Shown here one piece after another: positions 10,126 to 22,198 of a DNA stretch of 64,000 nucleotides. The notes below the pieces were generated by a model. That model made no database searches, had not been told where the DNA came from, and was given only the letters and a program-made list of their open reading frames with translations. This DNA is from Medakamo hakoo (Eukaryota; Chlorophyta; Trebouxiophyceae; Coccomyxaceae), in contig CP089455.1 of assembly GCA_026636295.1 (NCBI GenBank), forward strand, positions 656,897-720,896, read 5' to 3'. Made by a program: the position numbers and the translations under genes. Positions within the stretch are counted from its first letter, which is position 1. The number at the start of each line of letters is the position of its first letter.

Positions 10126-11631
10126 ATGCCGCCCTTGCCTCACTCCACGACCGACCCGGCGCCCCTCGGCCAAAAGCCGGCCACCCTCTGTATCCCGCCG
10201 CCCGCGCCGGCGGCGAGCGGGCCGCCCACGCCGACCCGCAGCGCGCCCGACGACCTCCACCCCGCCCTGGCGGCCGACCTCGTCTTCGCCACCTTTTGGG
10301 TGGCGCCCGGCATCGCGCCCGAAGACTACCAGTCCCGCCGCCCGGACCTGCGCTTCGGGGCTGCCATCCGCCAAGCGCACCCGGGCAAGCGCGTCCACGT
10401 CGCCGTGCTGACGGACGGCGAAACCATCGTCCTGGACGACGGCGAGTCGGCCGCGGCGGGCGGGGAGGTCGAAGTGTTCCGGTGCGCCGCCATCGACCGC
10501 ACGCGCGTGGGGCGGAACAGCTACGCCAACTACGCCCAGATGGTGGCGCAGCGCGCGTACTTGGAGCACTTGGACGCGCTGGTCGCGGCGTCCGGCGGGT
10601 CCGTGCCCGCCCACCCGCCCGTCGTGTTTTGCGACACGGACATGCTCTTCGTCGGCGACGTCTCCGAAGTGTTTGAGCGCCTGCCGCCTGGCGTGCGCCA
10701 AACCGTCGCGGACGCGTCCCTGGTCCCGCCGCCGCCCGCCCTGGGCGGGACGGGCGGTGGGGGCGCCCCCGCCGCCGCGGCCACCACGCCCTACGACTAT
10801 GGCCTCACCATCTCCGACAGCGTCGACATGCCCGTCAACTTTGGCATCCAGTTCGTGCCGGCGGGCGGCGGCGCGCGCGCGCGGGCTTTCCTGGACGCCG
10901 TCTGCGCCGTGTACGACTTCTCCAAAACGTTCGTGGCGGGCCAGGAAGCGATCGCCGAGTACTGCGGCGTGATGGACCGGGCGGCCGTCAACGCGGCGGT
11001 GCGGGGTGTCGCCTACGGCCCGGCCGGGCGGTGCCTGAAGGGCGTGGGCGGGACCGACGGCCACGGCAGCGGCGCCGCGCCCGGCGCGTCCTTCACCGTC
11101 GCCTTCTTCCCCTGCCTGCGGTGGAACGCGTGCAACTGCGGGCAGTCGTGCTGCACCGACCCGGCGCGCGGGTCGGCCCACATCCCGAAGACGGCGGCCG
11201 AGCTGGCGGCCGCCAAGGTGTGCGTCTACCACTTTGTGGGGCACCGCAAGCCGGGTTTTTGCGTCGCCCTGGCCGCCTTCGCGCGCGGCGGGGCGGCCGC
11301 CGCGTACGAAGCGATCGCGGCCCTGCCGGACGAGGAGGAGGACTACGTCAGGGAATTCGGGGCGGACTCGGTGGCGGGCGGCCGGGCGGCCGCGACCGAA
11401 GCGGCGGTCGAGCGCGCCCTGGCTGCCGTCGCCGCGTCCCGCGCCGGCGTCTTGGCGGCGGGCGTGGACTCGGCCGCGGCCGCGGCCTTGCTGGAAGGCA
11501 ACAAGGCGGCCTGCCTTGGGGGGGTGAAGGCCTGCCCGGCCCCGCCGCCCTCCGATGACGCAGCCTTGGCGCCCGGCACGGCGCCCGCGTCGCGGGACCC
11601 GTCGCCGCCGCGCAAGAGGGCGGTGGTGTGA
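10126..11631 (+). CDS. Putative GT-A-fold glycosyltransferase (nucleotide-diphospho-sugar transferase-like)
   Basis: An intronless frame of 501 residues from an ATG. After a Pro-rich 45-residue start it reads like a GT-A enzyme: FATFWVAPGIAPEDY, then a strand-rich stretch (VHVAVLTDGE), then a tyrosine-rich helix (NSYANYAQMVAQ), and the metal/UDP-sugar motif VVFCDTDMLFVGD with Asp170-Thr-Asp172. This is followed by a region typical of these folds (MPVNFGIQFVPAGG). A Cys cluster (CNCGQSCC) lies near residue 345. There is no signal peptide or membrane segment, so a Golgi location is not shown. The acceptor and donor are unknown. The Ala-rich C-terminal third has no recognised domain. Confidence 0.6.
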   Translation: MPPLPHSTTDPAPLGQKPATLCIPPPAPAASGPPTPTRSAPDDLHPALAADLVFATFWVAPGIAPEDYQSRRPDLRFGAAIRQAHPGKRVHVAVLTDGETIVLDDGESAAAGGEVEVFRCAAIDRTRVGRNSYANYAQMVAQRAYLEHLDALVAASGGSVPAHPPVVFCDTDMLFVGDVSEVFERLPPGVRQTVADASLVPPPPALGGTGGGGAPAAAATTPYDYGLTISDSVDMPVNFGIQFVPAGGGARARAFLDAVCAVYDFSKTFVAGQEAIAEYCGVMDRAAVNAAVRGVAYGPAGRCLKGVGGTDGHGSGAAPGASFTVAFFPCLRWNACNCGQSCCTDPARGSAHIPKTAAELAAAKVCVYHFVGHRKPGFCVALAAFARGGAAAAYEAIAALPDEEEDYVREFGADSVAGGRAAATEAAVERALAAVAASRAGVLAAGVDSAAAAALLEGNKAACLGGVKACPAPPPSDDAALAPGTAPASRDPSPPRKRAVV

Positions 11632-11993
11632 CAGGGGGGTGGGAGTGAGGTGGGGACCGTGTATGACAGGAAAAAAAAAGATGGGTGTGTATGGGTGGGT
11701 CCGCGTCTCCACACTCTGAACTCCCGGGGGGGCCGGCCGGACGCACACACCCCGCGACACAGCACGCCCCGGGCCTGCACTCGCCCCAGCGCCAGGCCCA
11801 CCCGCACGCACCGCGCGCGCGTTTCACCACGGCGCCCAAACGCAAGGCCACCGCCAAGCAGGCGTCGAAAGCGGCGCCAGCGAAGCGGGGCAAGGCGGGA
11901 GGAGCGAGCGCCGGCGCGACCGGTCTCCGCCGCGGCCGCTCCGCCGCCGCCGCCGCCGCCCAGCAGGCCGCCGGCGGAGCCGACCCGGACGCC
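11632..11993. other. Intergenic region and possible N-terminal extension of CUL1
   Basis: The CUL1 frame is open upstream to an ATG at 11691 and would add about 100 basic, Ala-rich residues (APKRKATAKQ type). That ATG is only about 60 bp past the preceding stop, so I prefer the conserved start at 11994 and leave this as 5' flank. Confidence 0.45.
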
Positions 11994-14900
11994 ATGGCGG
12001 TCGACCGCCGCCCCATCGACCTGGAGCAGGGGTGGGGGTACATGGAGGTAGGCGTGGAGGGTTGGGCGTGGGGCGGAACGGGGCGCGGCGCGGGGGGATT
12101 GGAGTCGCGTTGCGCGCGCCGATGGGCGCGGCGTGTGAAGAGAGAGAGACAGCGCGCGATGGCAGGTGTGACGCTGGCACGCGCGGTGCGCACCCCACGC
12201 CCGCACGCGCGACACCGTCCGCACCTTGCCCGGCCAGGCCGAGGGCGGGGTGTGGTGCGTGCTGGTGGGAGGCCGGCCGCGCGCGCGTGCTCCAAACCCG
12301 CTCGCGCCGCGCCTGCTCTGTCCGGGTCCACCGGCGCCCGCCGCCGCCGGTCGGAAAGCCGTGCAAAAGGCTGGCGCGCCCTCGCCGCCACCCCACCCCA
12401 CCCACCGGGGCGGGTGCGGCACACGCTCGCGGATCCGGGTGGGTGGGTGTGGCGCGGTGGAGGCGGGGGCGTGGGCGCCCGGCGGCCCACACCCAGTCCG
12501 AGGCCATGCGTTTGTTTGCGCCCGAGGGCTTGCCTGTTCGCACCCGCGGGCCGGCCCGCGACCTGCGCACCCACCACCCACACCACCCCACACACCACAC
12601 AAACATTACAGCGCGGCATCACCAAGCTGCAGCGCCTGATGGAAAACGAGGACGAAGAGCAGTTCAACGCGGAACACTACATGAACCTGTACACGTGAGT
12701 GTTGGTGGGCGGGCGGGGCGTGGGGTGTGTGTGTTGGGCTCGCCCACGAGGGAGGGATGGGCGGGTGCCAGCCCCGCCTGGCCAGGCGCGCGCCCCTCCC
12801 CTTTCACGCCCCTCCCATCCATCCCCCCGCCACCCCCCACCACACCCACACAGCACCATCTACAACATGTGCACCCAGAAACCCCCGCACGACTACTCGG
12901 CCGAGCTGTACACCCGGTACGGCGACGCCTTCTCCCGCTACATCGCCGACCGCGTCCTGCCCGCCCTGCGCGGCAACGCGGCCGCGCACGCGGGCGACGT
13001 CCTCCTGGCCCAGCTGTGGCGCCGGTGGGGCAACCACAAGCTCATGATCCGGTGGCTGTCCCGCTTCTTCAACTACCTGGACCGGTGCGAGAGAGTGGGC
13101 GGGTGCGGGGCGGGGCGGGGACGGGGCGGGGCGGGCGCGGCGGGCGCGCGCGTGTGTTCCCACCGCCATCCCCATCCCCCATCCCGTCCTCACCCTCTCC
13201 ACCCTACCCCCCCCCCCCCCCCCCCCCCCCCTATCCACAGCTACTACATCTCCCGCCACTCCTTGCACACGCTCCCGGACGTGGGCCTGATGCGGTTCCG
13301 GGACGAAGTCTACCTGGAGGTGCGCGCGCCGGCGCGGGACGCCGTGCTGGCCGCCATCGCGGCCGAGCGCGGCGGCGACCCCGTCGACCGCCCCCTCCTG
13401 AAAAACGTCCTGTCCATCGCCATCGAAGTGGGCATGGGCGCGCTGGACTACTACGAGGCCGACTTCGAGCTGCCCATCCTGGCCGCCACGTCCGAGCACT
13501 ACTCGCGCGTCGCGGCCGCGTGGGTCGAAGCCGACTCGTGCCCGGACTACATGGCGAAAGCGGAGGCGTGCCTGACGGAGGAGGAAGAGCGCGTGGACGC
13601 GTACCTCCACGTCTCCACCCGGCCCCGCCTGCTGGCCGCGGCGGAGGCGGAGCTGCTGACCCGCCACCAGGCCGCGCTGCTGGACAAGGAGGGGTCGGGC
13701 GTCGCCGCCCTGCTGCGCGACGACCGCCGGGCCGACCTGGCGCGCATGTACCGCCTGTTTGCGCGCGTGGGGCCGGACGGCCTGCGCCCCGTGGCGGCCG
13801 CCTTCCAGGCGCACGTGGAGGGCGAGGGCCAGGCCCTCGTCCGCCGCGCCGACGAAGCCGCGGCCGCGCGCAAGGACAAGGCGGGCGGCGCGGGCGCGGG
13901 CGGTGCGGGCGCCCGCCCGGCCGGCGCGGCGCCCCCGCAAGCCCCGGGCGCCGGCGCCGCCGCCGAGCAAGCCTTTGTCCGGGACGTGGTCGCCCTGCAC
14001 GACAAGTACCTGGGCTACGTCGGCGACTGCTTTGCGGGCGCGTCCGCCTTCCACAAAGCGTTGAAGGAAGCGTTTGAAGCCTTTTGCAACAAGTCCGTCG
14101 GCGGCGCGCACGTGGCGGAGCTCATGGCCAACACGTGCGACACGCTGCTGCGGAAGGGCGTGGCCGCCGCCGGGCCCGCCGGTGCCGGCGCGGGCGGCGG
14201 CGGTGGCGCCGACGCCGGCTCGGCCGCCGCGGCCTCGACCGCGGGCCCGGCCGACGCGACGGCCGCCGTGGAAGGCGAGCTGGACAAGGTCGTCAAGCTG
14301 CTGGCCTACGTGTCTGAGAAGGACTTATTCGCCGAGTACTACCGCAAGCGGCTGGCCCGCCGCCTGCTCGCCGGCGGCGGCGGGTCGTCGGCCGGCGGCG
14401 GCGGCGGCGGCGGCGGCGGGTCTGGCATCAACGACGACGCGGAGCGCGGCGTCCTGTCCCGCCTCAAGCAGCAGTGCGGCGCCCAGTTCACGTCCAAGAT
14501 GGAGGGCATGGTCACCGACCTGGCCATGGCCCGGGAGAAGCAGGACGCGTTCGAGCGGTGGCGGGCCCGGCTGCAGGCGAGCGGCGCCGCGCCGCGCCTG
14601 GGCGGCCTGGACGTCTCGGTCACCGTCCTGACGACGGGCTACTGGCCGTCGTACGGCGCGACCGTCGACGCGCTGCCGTCGCCCATGGCCGACGCCGTCG
14701 CGCTCTTCTCCCGCTTCTACGACCAGGAGACCAAGCACCGCCGCCTGGCGTGGATGCACGGGCTGGGCACCGCGACCGTGCGCGGCGCGTTTGCGCCCCG
14801 GCCGCTCGAGCTGCAGGTGTCGACGCTGCAGGCCGCCGTCCTGCTCATGTTCAACGACGCGCCGGGCGAGACGCTGAGCTTTGGCGAAGTCAAGGAACGC

Positions 14901-15326
14901 CTGGGCGGCCTGCCCGACCCGGAGGTCGCGCGCCACCTGTTCTCCTTCTCGTGCGGCCGGCACAAGGTGTTGGCCAAGGCGCCCGACACCCGGCGCGTCC
15001 TGCCCGGCGACTCGTTCACCGTCAACCCGGCCTTCACGGACCGCATGCGCCGCGTCAAGGTTCCGCTGCCCACGCTCGAGGACCGCGGCCGCGTCGTCGC
15101 CGAAGTCGACAAGGACCGCGGCCACGCCGTCGACGCGGCGATCGTGCGGGTGATGAAGGCGCGCAAGACGCTGACGCACGCCCAGCTGACGGGCGAGGTC
15201 GTCCCCCAGCTGGCCCGCATGTTCAAGCCGGACGTCCGCATGATCAAGAAGCGGATCGAGAGCCTGATCGAGCGGGATTACCTGGCGCGGGGGGAGGCGC
15301 CCGGCACGTACATTTACCTGGCCTGA
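11994..15326 (+). CDS. CUL1: Cullin-1, scaffold of SCF ubiquitin ligase
   Basis: Exons 11994-12047, 12612-12694, 12854-13084 and 13241-15326 join to 817 residues. The N-terminus (RRPIDLEQGWGYM, then ITKLQRLMENED, then LYTTIYNMCTQKPPHDYS) matches plant CUL1 closely and forms the SKP1/F-box-binding cullin repeat. WLSRFFNYLDR and LLRDDRRADLARMYRLF are further cullin-repeat hallmarks. The cullin homology domain carries QCGAQFTSKMEGMVTDL and ends in the winged helix IVRVMKARKTL, where Lys762 is the expected neddylation site, then YLA at the C-terminus as in CUL1. Three Gly/Ala-rich inserts explain the excess over the usual 740 residues. It bridges SKP1-F-box substrate receptors and the RBX1 RING protein. 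All four junctions restore conserved residues exactly. Confidence 0.96.
13207..13231 (+). repeat. 25-base poly-C run before a 3' splice site
   Basis: An uninterrupted C tract in CUL1 intron 3, ending 9 bases before the acceptor AG at 13239-13240. It parallels the run in P450 intron 1. Confidence 0.9.
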
Positions 15327-15491
15327 AGGGGGGGACCCGGGCGAGAAAGGGGCACAACACAAAGAAGGAGAGAGAGAGAGAGGCGCTGTGTGCAAAAAAC
15401 AAAAAAAAGCCCAACCATCCCACAGAAAAAACAGGCCACGTCCCCCGCACAGACGCCAAAACTCTCTACCTCTCTCTCTTGCCTCCCTCCT

Positions 15492-16155
15492 TCACCGCCG
15501 GTCCCGGCGGCCGCCGCCCCGGCGGTCGGGCCGGGGCGGCGGCACGCCCGCCGTCATGCCACCGCCGCCGCCGCCGCCGCCATCGCGGCGCGGCGGCCCA
15601 CCTCCACCGCCGCGGTCGTCGCGGCGGCTGGACCCGCCGCCACGGTCACGGTCGCCACCACGGTCGGACCGGTCCTTGGCGGACGAGGGCTCGTCGCTGC
15701 CCCGGCCGCCGCCGCCGCCGCCGCCGCGCTGTGAGGTGTGAGAGAGGGGAGAGGGGGGCGTGAGAGAAATGAGACGCGCTCCAGTGCCGCACCATCCCAA
15801 CCACTCGCGCGCGCGCCCGCTCCCGCACGGAAAAAAAACAACGCACCCGGCGCTTGCGGGCTGGCTTGCCGTCGTCGTCGTCGCCACCACCACCACCACG
15901 AGGAGAGGCGGGCGGCGGCTGGGACTTGTCATCGCCGCGGCCGCGGTCGTCGCCGCCGCCACGGGAGCGCTTGCCCCGGTCCGACCCGCCGCCGCCGCCT
16001 TCACCGCCTCCACCCCCGCCTTCCTCCTCGCGCCCGCGCTTGCCGCCGCCCGCCCGCCCACGCGCGTCCAGGGCGGCCCGGCGCAGCACGGCGACATCGT
16101 CGACGCCGCGGTCGCGCCTGTCCCTGTCGGAGCGCGAGTCGCGGTCGCGGTCGCG

Positions 16156-16223
<68 letters not shown>

Positions 16224-19200
16224 CACGCCGGCCACCGCCATCCCCGGACGTCGGCCGCCCGCGGTCGATCCGCCCGCCGCCACGGTCGTCGCCCGCCGGT
16301 TTGCGCCAGTCGTCCGTGCGGTCGGCGCGGCCGGGGCGGCGGTCGCCCTCACCACCGCGCCCGCCGCCGCGGCCAGCGTCGGACGGCGGCGGCGGCGCGC
16401 GCGAGTCGGGGCGGGGGGGTGGGGGAGGCACCGACGGCGGCGGCTGTTTCCGGTCGTCGGACGGGCGAGACGACGGTGGGGGTGGTGGGGCAGGCGGTGG
16501 AGCAGCAGCAGCGGGCGCACTGCCACTGCTCTTTCCGGGCACGAACTCGGCCGCGGACGGGCGGAGCTTGGACGCGGCGGCCGCGGCTTTTTCCGCGGCT
16601 TCGGCCGCGGCGCGCTCCGCCCGCTCCGCCCGCTCCCGCCGCGCGGCGTCCACCTCCGCCGCCGTCGGCACGGGCGCCAGGCCCTGGTACTGGTCCGACG
16701 TCAGCAGGCGGCCCCGGTCGACTTCCCGGCCCAACGCCAGGACGTACGCGCCGGCCAGTGTGCGCAAGTCTTCGCGCGCGTCTTCGTCGCGCACGCGCGC
16801 GGCCGCTTTCTTCAGCAGCACCGCCACGCCCGTCAGGCCTGGGTACACGCGCACGGCCGCGTGCAGGACCAGCAACGCGTTGCGCGTCTGCACGTACTCG
16901 CCACTGGCCAGGGCGTCCCGGCACCCGCGAGCGACGCGGTGCTGCCACTTGTGGCACAGCTTGCGGAAGGCGTCGAGCGGCGTGGTGGGCGGCGGCGGGC
17001 CGCCCGGGGCGGGCGGCGAGGCGGCGTGGTGCAGCGACGGCGAGAAGCCGGGCGTGCCGGCGCACTCGCGCGCGTACACGCCGCCGGCGTCGGACCGCCA
17101 GGCCTCCACGGTCGTCAGCGTGTCCCGCAAGAAGATGCCCAGGTTGCCGGCCTCCCGGTCCGTCGCGCACACGAGCGCGGAGACCGCGTCTTTCATCACC
17201 CGGTCAAGGTAGAGGAGCGTGGAAAAGCGCGGCGTTTTCAGGGCGTGGACGGCCCGGGCGAAGGCCGCGACGTAGGCCGCGTCTTCGGGCGAGTTCATGA
17301 GGCGGGGCAGGGCGCACCGTTCCACAAAGGCGGGCACGATGCCGGCCGGGTCCGGGACGGAGGCGAGCCAGGTGGACGCTTCGAGCGAGAGGCCGGCGCG
17401 GACGGCGGCCGCGGCGGTCCTCTGCGCCGCGGCTTCGCCGTCCAGGGCGTCGACCAGGGCTTGCAGGCGGGCGGCTTCCTTGCGGCCGGCTTTGGCCTCC
17501 TCCTCCAACGCCCGCGGGTCTTGTTCGCCCGGGACCCAGCCGCCCGCGCCGCGCCAGGCGGCGGCCGCGCGCGCGCGCGCCGCGTCGAGGGCCGCCAGCG
17601 CCTTGGTTTTGGCGGCGAGGGCGGACGCCAGGCGCCGGCGTTCCGCCGCGTACGCGGCTTCCGGGACGGCCAGGTCGTACAGGCGTAAGCGCCAGAACGC
17701 GGCGTAAAACGCGGGGGACAGGCGCGTCCACAGGCCGGGCACGGGCGCGGCGCCGTTGTCGTCGGTCGGCGGCCGCGGCACGCTCGCCTCCACCTGCGCC
17801 AGGAAGCCGTCCCAGGTCAGGCCGGCTGGGCCGACGGGCGGCAGGTGGGCGCGGACGAGGGCGCGGGCGGATGGCTTCTTGGACGAGGTGGGCGGCGGCG
17901 GCGGTGGCGCCGCACCGGCGGCCGCGCCGCCGCCCGCCTCGCCCTCCTCCAGTTCGCCGTCCTCGTCCGCCGCCGGCGCGGGCGGCGGTGGGTCGGCGGC
18001 GTCCGCCGGCGCCGCGGGCGCGGGCCCGCCGCCCTCTTCCTCGCCCTCGCCCTCGTCGTCGCCCTCTTCCACCGGCGGCGCCCGCGGCAGCAGCGGCCGC
18101 CACGCCGCAAAGGCCAGCTCGGGGTCGACGCCGTACTCGACGACCAGGGCGGACAGGGGCGGGAGCAGGGCCGCGTACGCGCCGGCCGGCAGGGCGCCCG
18201 CCAGGAAGGCCACGTACTGCCCGGCCGTCTCGTGCGTGCGGTCGTACAGGTCGGCCAGCAGCTTCAGGTGGGGCGGGCCGGCCGACCCGGCCGCGATGGC
18301 GGCCCGCTGCTGGGCGGTGAGGACGAGGAGGGGGAGGGCGAGGGCCTGGCCGCCGCCGGCCGGGTCGGGGCTGGTCAGGGCGGCCGCCAGGCGCGCCGCG
18401 CCGCGGGCCCGGGCCTTGGCGGCGGCAGCCCACTCCGCCGACCCGGGCCCGCCCGCCGCCGCGCCGGCGGAGGTCAGGGATAGGACCGCCAGGTCGACGA
18501 GCGTGGGCCCGCCGCCCAGCGCCGCGACCTGGGCCTCGCTCACGTCCGACACGGTCGTGACCCCGCCCATCGTCCCGACCAGCTCCCGCAGCACCAGCAG
18601 GTCGTACGGATCCGACTCCTGCAGCGTGTTGGCCACGTACCGGCACACGGCCTGGACGTCCACGCCATCGTACCGCAGGCAGGCGGCGCCCGCGAAGGCG
18701 GCCAGGGACGCCAGCCAGTCGGCGATGTGCAGGCCGTCGGCCTTGAGCTTGGCCCGCCCGGACGAGGCCAGGCGGTCCAGGAGCGTCCAGGTCAGGCCGT
18801 CCAGGGTCAGGGGCGACGCGTACCGCAGCGCGTCCACCACCAGGTCGCCCAGGTTGGGGTACGCCTCGACCTGGGACAGCAGCGCGGCCGCCACGGCCAG
18901 TGGCGCGCCGTGGCTGGCCTTGCCCAGCATGCGCGAGAAGGGGGCGAGGTACGTCGTCCGCTCCCGGCGGTCGGCGGGGACGTGCAGGCGGCGCATGACC
19001 TTGCGGACTTCCGTGACCGCCATGCGGGCCGCCGCGTTGAGGAGCGGGTCGGCCGCCGCCGCCGCCCGGTGGGCCGCGTACGCGCGGAAGCGGTGCGGGT
19101 AGGGCAGCGGGGCCAGGCAGGCCCACAGCTCGGCCGCGGCGGGGGCGGAGGCGGGCAGGAGCGCTGCGGCGGGGAACAGCACCCGGTGCAGCACGACCTC

Positions 19201-21381
19201 GGCGTCCGCCAGGGCTGCGCGCGACGCGGCCAAGGCGGCCGGTTCGTCGGCGGCCTTGGCGCCGCGGCGGGCGGCGCGCCCCGTTTCGGCGGCCGCGGCC
19301 GCCGCCGCACGGTTCGCCGCCTCCACGGCCGGCAAGTGCGCCGCCACGGTCGCCCGGAACACGCGGGCCGCCGCCGTGAACAGGGGCGGGCACCGGAAGG
19401 CGTGCGGGCCCAGGGCCAGCAGGTCTGCCAGGGCGGGCGCGGGGAAGGAGGTGGGCGGCGGGGCGGCGGCCGAGCCGTCGCCGCCGCCGCCGCCCTCGTG
19501 CAGCGACGCGGGCGCGCCGGGCGCCAGGGCCGCCAGCGCGGCCGGGCTCGGCGCCAGCGCACCCAGCGCCGCGTCCGCCAGGGCCGCCGCCACGACGGGC
19601 GCCGCGGCCGGGTCGACGCCCAGGCCGCGCAAGCCGCCGCCCAGCGCGTCCGCGGCGGCGCGCGCGCGCGGGCCGCCCAGCCGCACCAGGGCCGCCAGCA
19701 GCGCCAGCTTCTGGTTCGACGCCAGGGCGCCCAGGTCCGGCGACCCGGCGCCGTAGTGGGCCAGGCCGCGGGCGTCCAGGCGCATGCTGGCGGCGGTCAG
19801 CCCGACGGACGTCGGCGGGGGTGGGGCGCCGCCGCCGCCGCGGGCGGGGGGAGCACCGTGCTCGCCGCCGCCCTCCCCACCGCCGCCGCCGTCCTTGCCG
19901 TCCTTGCCGTCCGACGCGACGGCCGCCAGGGAGATGCGGCCGACAGCCGCGGCGGCTTCCACAGCCGCCGCACGCGCCGACACGGCGCCCGCCCTGATGT
20001 CGGCGTCGGACGGGGACAGGTGGGGGTACAGGGCGTCCAGCGGGACGGTCCCGTCCGCGACCAGGGCCGCGGCCACGGCCCAGAGCCCGGGCCCGTCCGC
20101 CGCGCTGGGCACCGCGCCGCCCTCGCCCGCTGCCGCCGCCGCGGCGCGCTGGCACCGGAAGCCCAGGACCTGGGCGATGGACGGCCGGGCAAAGGGCGCG
20201 AGCAGGGCGGGCAGGGCGGGCGCCAGCGCCGCCGGGCGCATCGCTGCCGCTTCCAGCACCGCGTCCGCGACGCGGTTGGGGTCAAGGTCGAAGACGCCGA
20301 CCAGGGCCGCCACTTCCGACGCGGCGGACGCGATGGCGGGCGGGGGCGGCGGGCGCGCGTCGTCGAGCCCATCCCCGCCCCCGCCCCCGGCCCCCCCGCC
20401 CCCGGCCCCGGCCCCACCCAGGCCGTGCAAGCACGCCAGCAGCTTGCCGTAGCCTTCCGCCTCCTCGCGCAGCAGGTTGAACTTGCGCTGCGTGTACGCC
20501 AGCCGGGTGTGGGCGCGCACCTCGCGCCGGCGCCAGGCCTCCGGGCCCGCCGGCGGCGGGGGGAGCAGGCCGGCCGCGGCCAACAGGTCGCCGTCCGCGA
20601 CGGCCAGGAGGCACGCGCGGCTGGGGATGGCGGCGCAGGCCAGGGCCGCCGCGGCGGCGGCGCCGACGCGGGACCGGGCGGTCGCCAGCGCGTCGGCGGT
20701 CGGCGGCTCGACCGCCTCGCCCTCGCCGCCCGGACTCCCCGCCTCTTCCAGCTCCTGCCACACAAACCAGAGCGTGTGGCACAGGGCCGGGGACAGCCAG
20801 GTCGACGATGGCGGCGCGTCGTCGCCGCCTAGCAAGCCGGCCGCGCGCAGGGCGGACGGCAGGCTGGTCGGAGCGAGGTCGCCACGGGCAACAGCCCACA
20901 CCAGCTCGTACAGGAAGCGGGTCGCGGCCGGGGTGGCGGGCGGTGGAGCGTCCGGGATGGTGGCCTGGGCGGGTTGGGGGGGTGGGAGCGGGAGGTTGAG
21001 CGACCGATGCGAAGCGGGGAGACGCACAAAAAATAGAGCCCGGCGGTGCGAGGCGACGCTCACGCAGCTCACCGCTTCGCCCGCCAGCGACGCGACGACC
21101 TCGGGCGTGACCAGGCCGGGCGTGGCCGGGCCCAGCCAAGCGGGCAGAGAGGCTGCGGCCGGGGCATCGGCCGTGGCCGTGCGCGGCGGCGACGCCGCGG
21201 CCGCGGCCGCGTCCTCGCCCGCCATGGACAATTCGTTCAGCGAGCTGAGGGGGTTGGGCGGGCGGTCCGCCGTGCCAGTCCGCCCCGGCTGGAGTGCGCG
21301 CAGGGAGCGCGACCGCGCGCGCTCGCCCCCGCTCTTGATGCGAGAGAGGAGCGGGCCGCGAATAAAGTTTTTGCGAGGCAT
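15492..21381 (-). CDS. THO2: THO complex subunit 2 (mRNA export)
   Basis: Exons 21381-21073, 20964-15847 and 15728-15492 give 1887 residues. The segment YTQRKFNLLREEAEGYGKLL (about 255-275) matches the most conserved block of THOC2/THO2. The later block FVERCALPRLMNSPEDAAYV through LKTPRFSTLLYLDRV and the downstream LGIFLRDTLTTV is the Tho2 domain (roughly 1320-1430). THO2 is the large scaffold of THO/TREX, coupling transcription with mRNP packaging and export in the nucleus. From about residue 1575 the tail is disordered: Pro-rich, then perfect RDG repeats and an RG-rich end that could bind RNA. The two small introns (108 and 118 nt) are inferred from the donor/acceptor pairs; the first lies in an otherwise open frame. 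Confidence 0.9.
16141..16221. repeat. Coding 6/9-bp tandem repeat in the THO2 tail
   Basis: GCGGTC units pass into seven to eight GCGGCCGTC units on the plus strand. On the coding strand they encode RDRDRD and then RDG repeats. Confidence 0.85.
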
Positions 21382-21438
21382 CAGCGTGTCACTCGTGCTT
21401 TTCTGCCCCTGTCGTCGTTTCTCTCAACGGCGTTTGCA
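21382..21438. promoter_or_regulatory. 57-bp bidirectional start-to-start gap (THO2 / Maf)
   Basis: Only 57 bases separate the ATGs of two divergent genes, so both 5' UTRs and core promoters must fit here or overlap the opposite gene. The stretch is pyrimidine-rich and lower in GC than the flanks. Confidence 0.6.
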
Positions 21439-22198
21439 ATGCTTCTGGAACACCTGCCAGTGCTCGCTCGCACGAGAGTGATCCTGGCCTCCGCATCGCC
21501 CAGGCGACAGGAGTTGCTGAAGCAGGTGTGTGCGAGCAAGGGCGGTTGTCAGGACGGGGACGACGGGCCATCAAGCCAAAACAACCCGCCCTCCCACTCT
21601 CACCCCCCACCGCCCGCCACCCCTCATCAAACAGATCGGCCTCACCCACTTTGAGGTCCGGCCGTCGACGTTTGACGAAAACCTGCCTAAAACCGGTGGC
21701 GGCGCCGCGTACGCCGTCGCGACCGCGCGGGCCAAGGCCGCGGAAGTCTCGGCCGCCATCGCGGCGGAGGGAGGGCCGTCCACGTCTGCATCCCTCATCA
21801 TCGCGGCCGACACGGTCGTGGAGCGCGGCACGGCCATCCTGGAAAAACCGGACGACGACGCGCACGCGCTGGCCATGCTGTCGTCTTTAGGCGGCACGAC
21901 CCACGCCGTCCACACGGGCGTCGCTCTCGTGGTCGTCTCACCGTCGACTGACCAGCCAACCACACGAGAATTCGCAGAGACGACGGCCGTGACGTTCGCT
22001 GAGCTGACGCCGTCTGAAATTGCGGCGTACGTGCGGACGGGCGAAGCAGCCGGCAAAGCCGGCAGCTATGGGATTCAGGGCGCGGCGGGCGCGTGGGTGA
22101 CGCGGATTGAGGGCTGCTACTTCAATGTGGTGGGGCTGCCGCTGCACGCGTTGAGCCGGGAGGTCGGCGCGCTGGTGGAGGCCGGGGTGTTGGGGTGA
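21439..22198 (+). CDS. Maf/Ham1-type nucleoside triphosphate pyrophosphatase
   Basis: Exons 21439-21525 and 21635-22198 give 216 residues. The start carries the Maf signature LASASPRRQELLKQ, followed by the STFDEN motif, AADTVV with the catalytic Asp, and GSYGIQGAAG near the C-terminus. Maf proteins hydrolyse non-canonical or modified nucleotides such as dTTP/UTP analogues or m7GTP to monophosphates (house-cleaning), usually in the cytosol. Family length is about 190-210, so this is full length. The intron falls exactly between Gln29 and Ile30 in the conserved block. It is packed between THO2 (57 bp) and the carrier gene (44 bp). Confidence 0.93.

Noticed and set aside
11691-11993. ATG at 11691 as the CUL1 start
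   Set aside because: It would add about 100 low-complexity residues and lies 60 bp after the preceding stop; cullin homology starts at 11994. A longer form cannot be excluded.
17204-20155. 983-codon alternative minus-strand frame over THO2
   Set aside because: Frame shadow of THO2; Arg/Pro/Gly composition and no domain.
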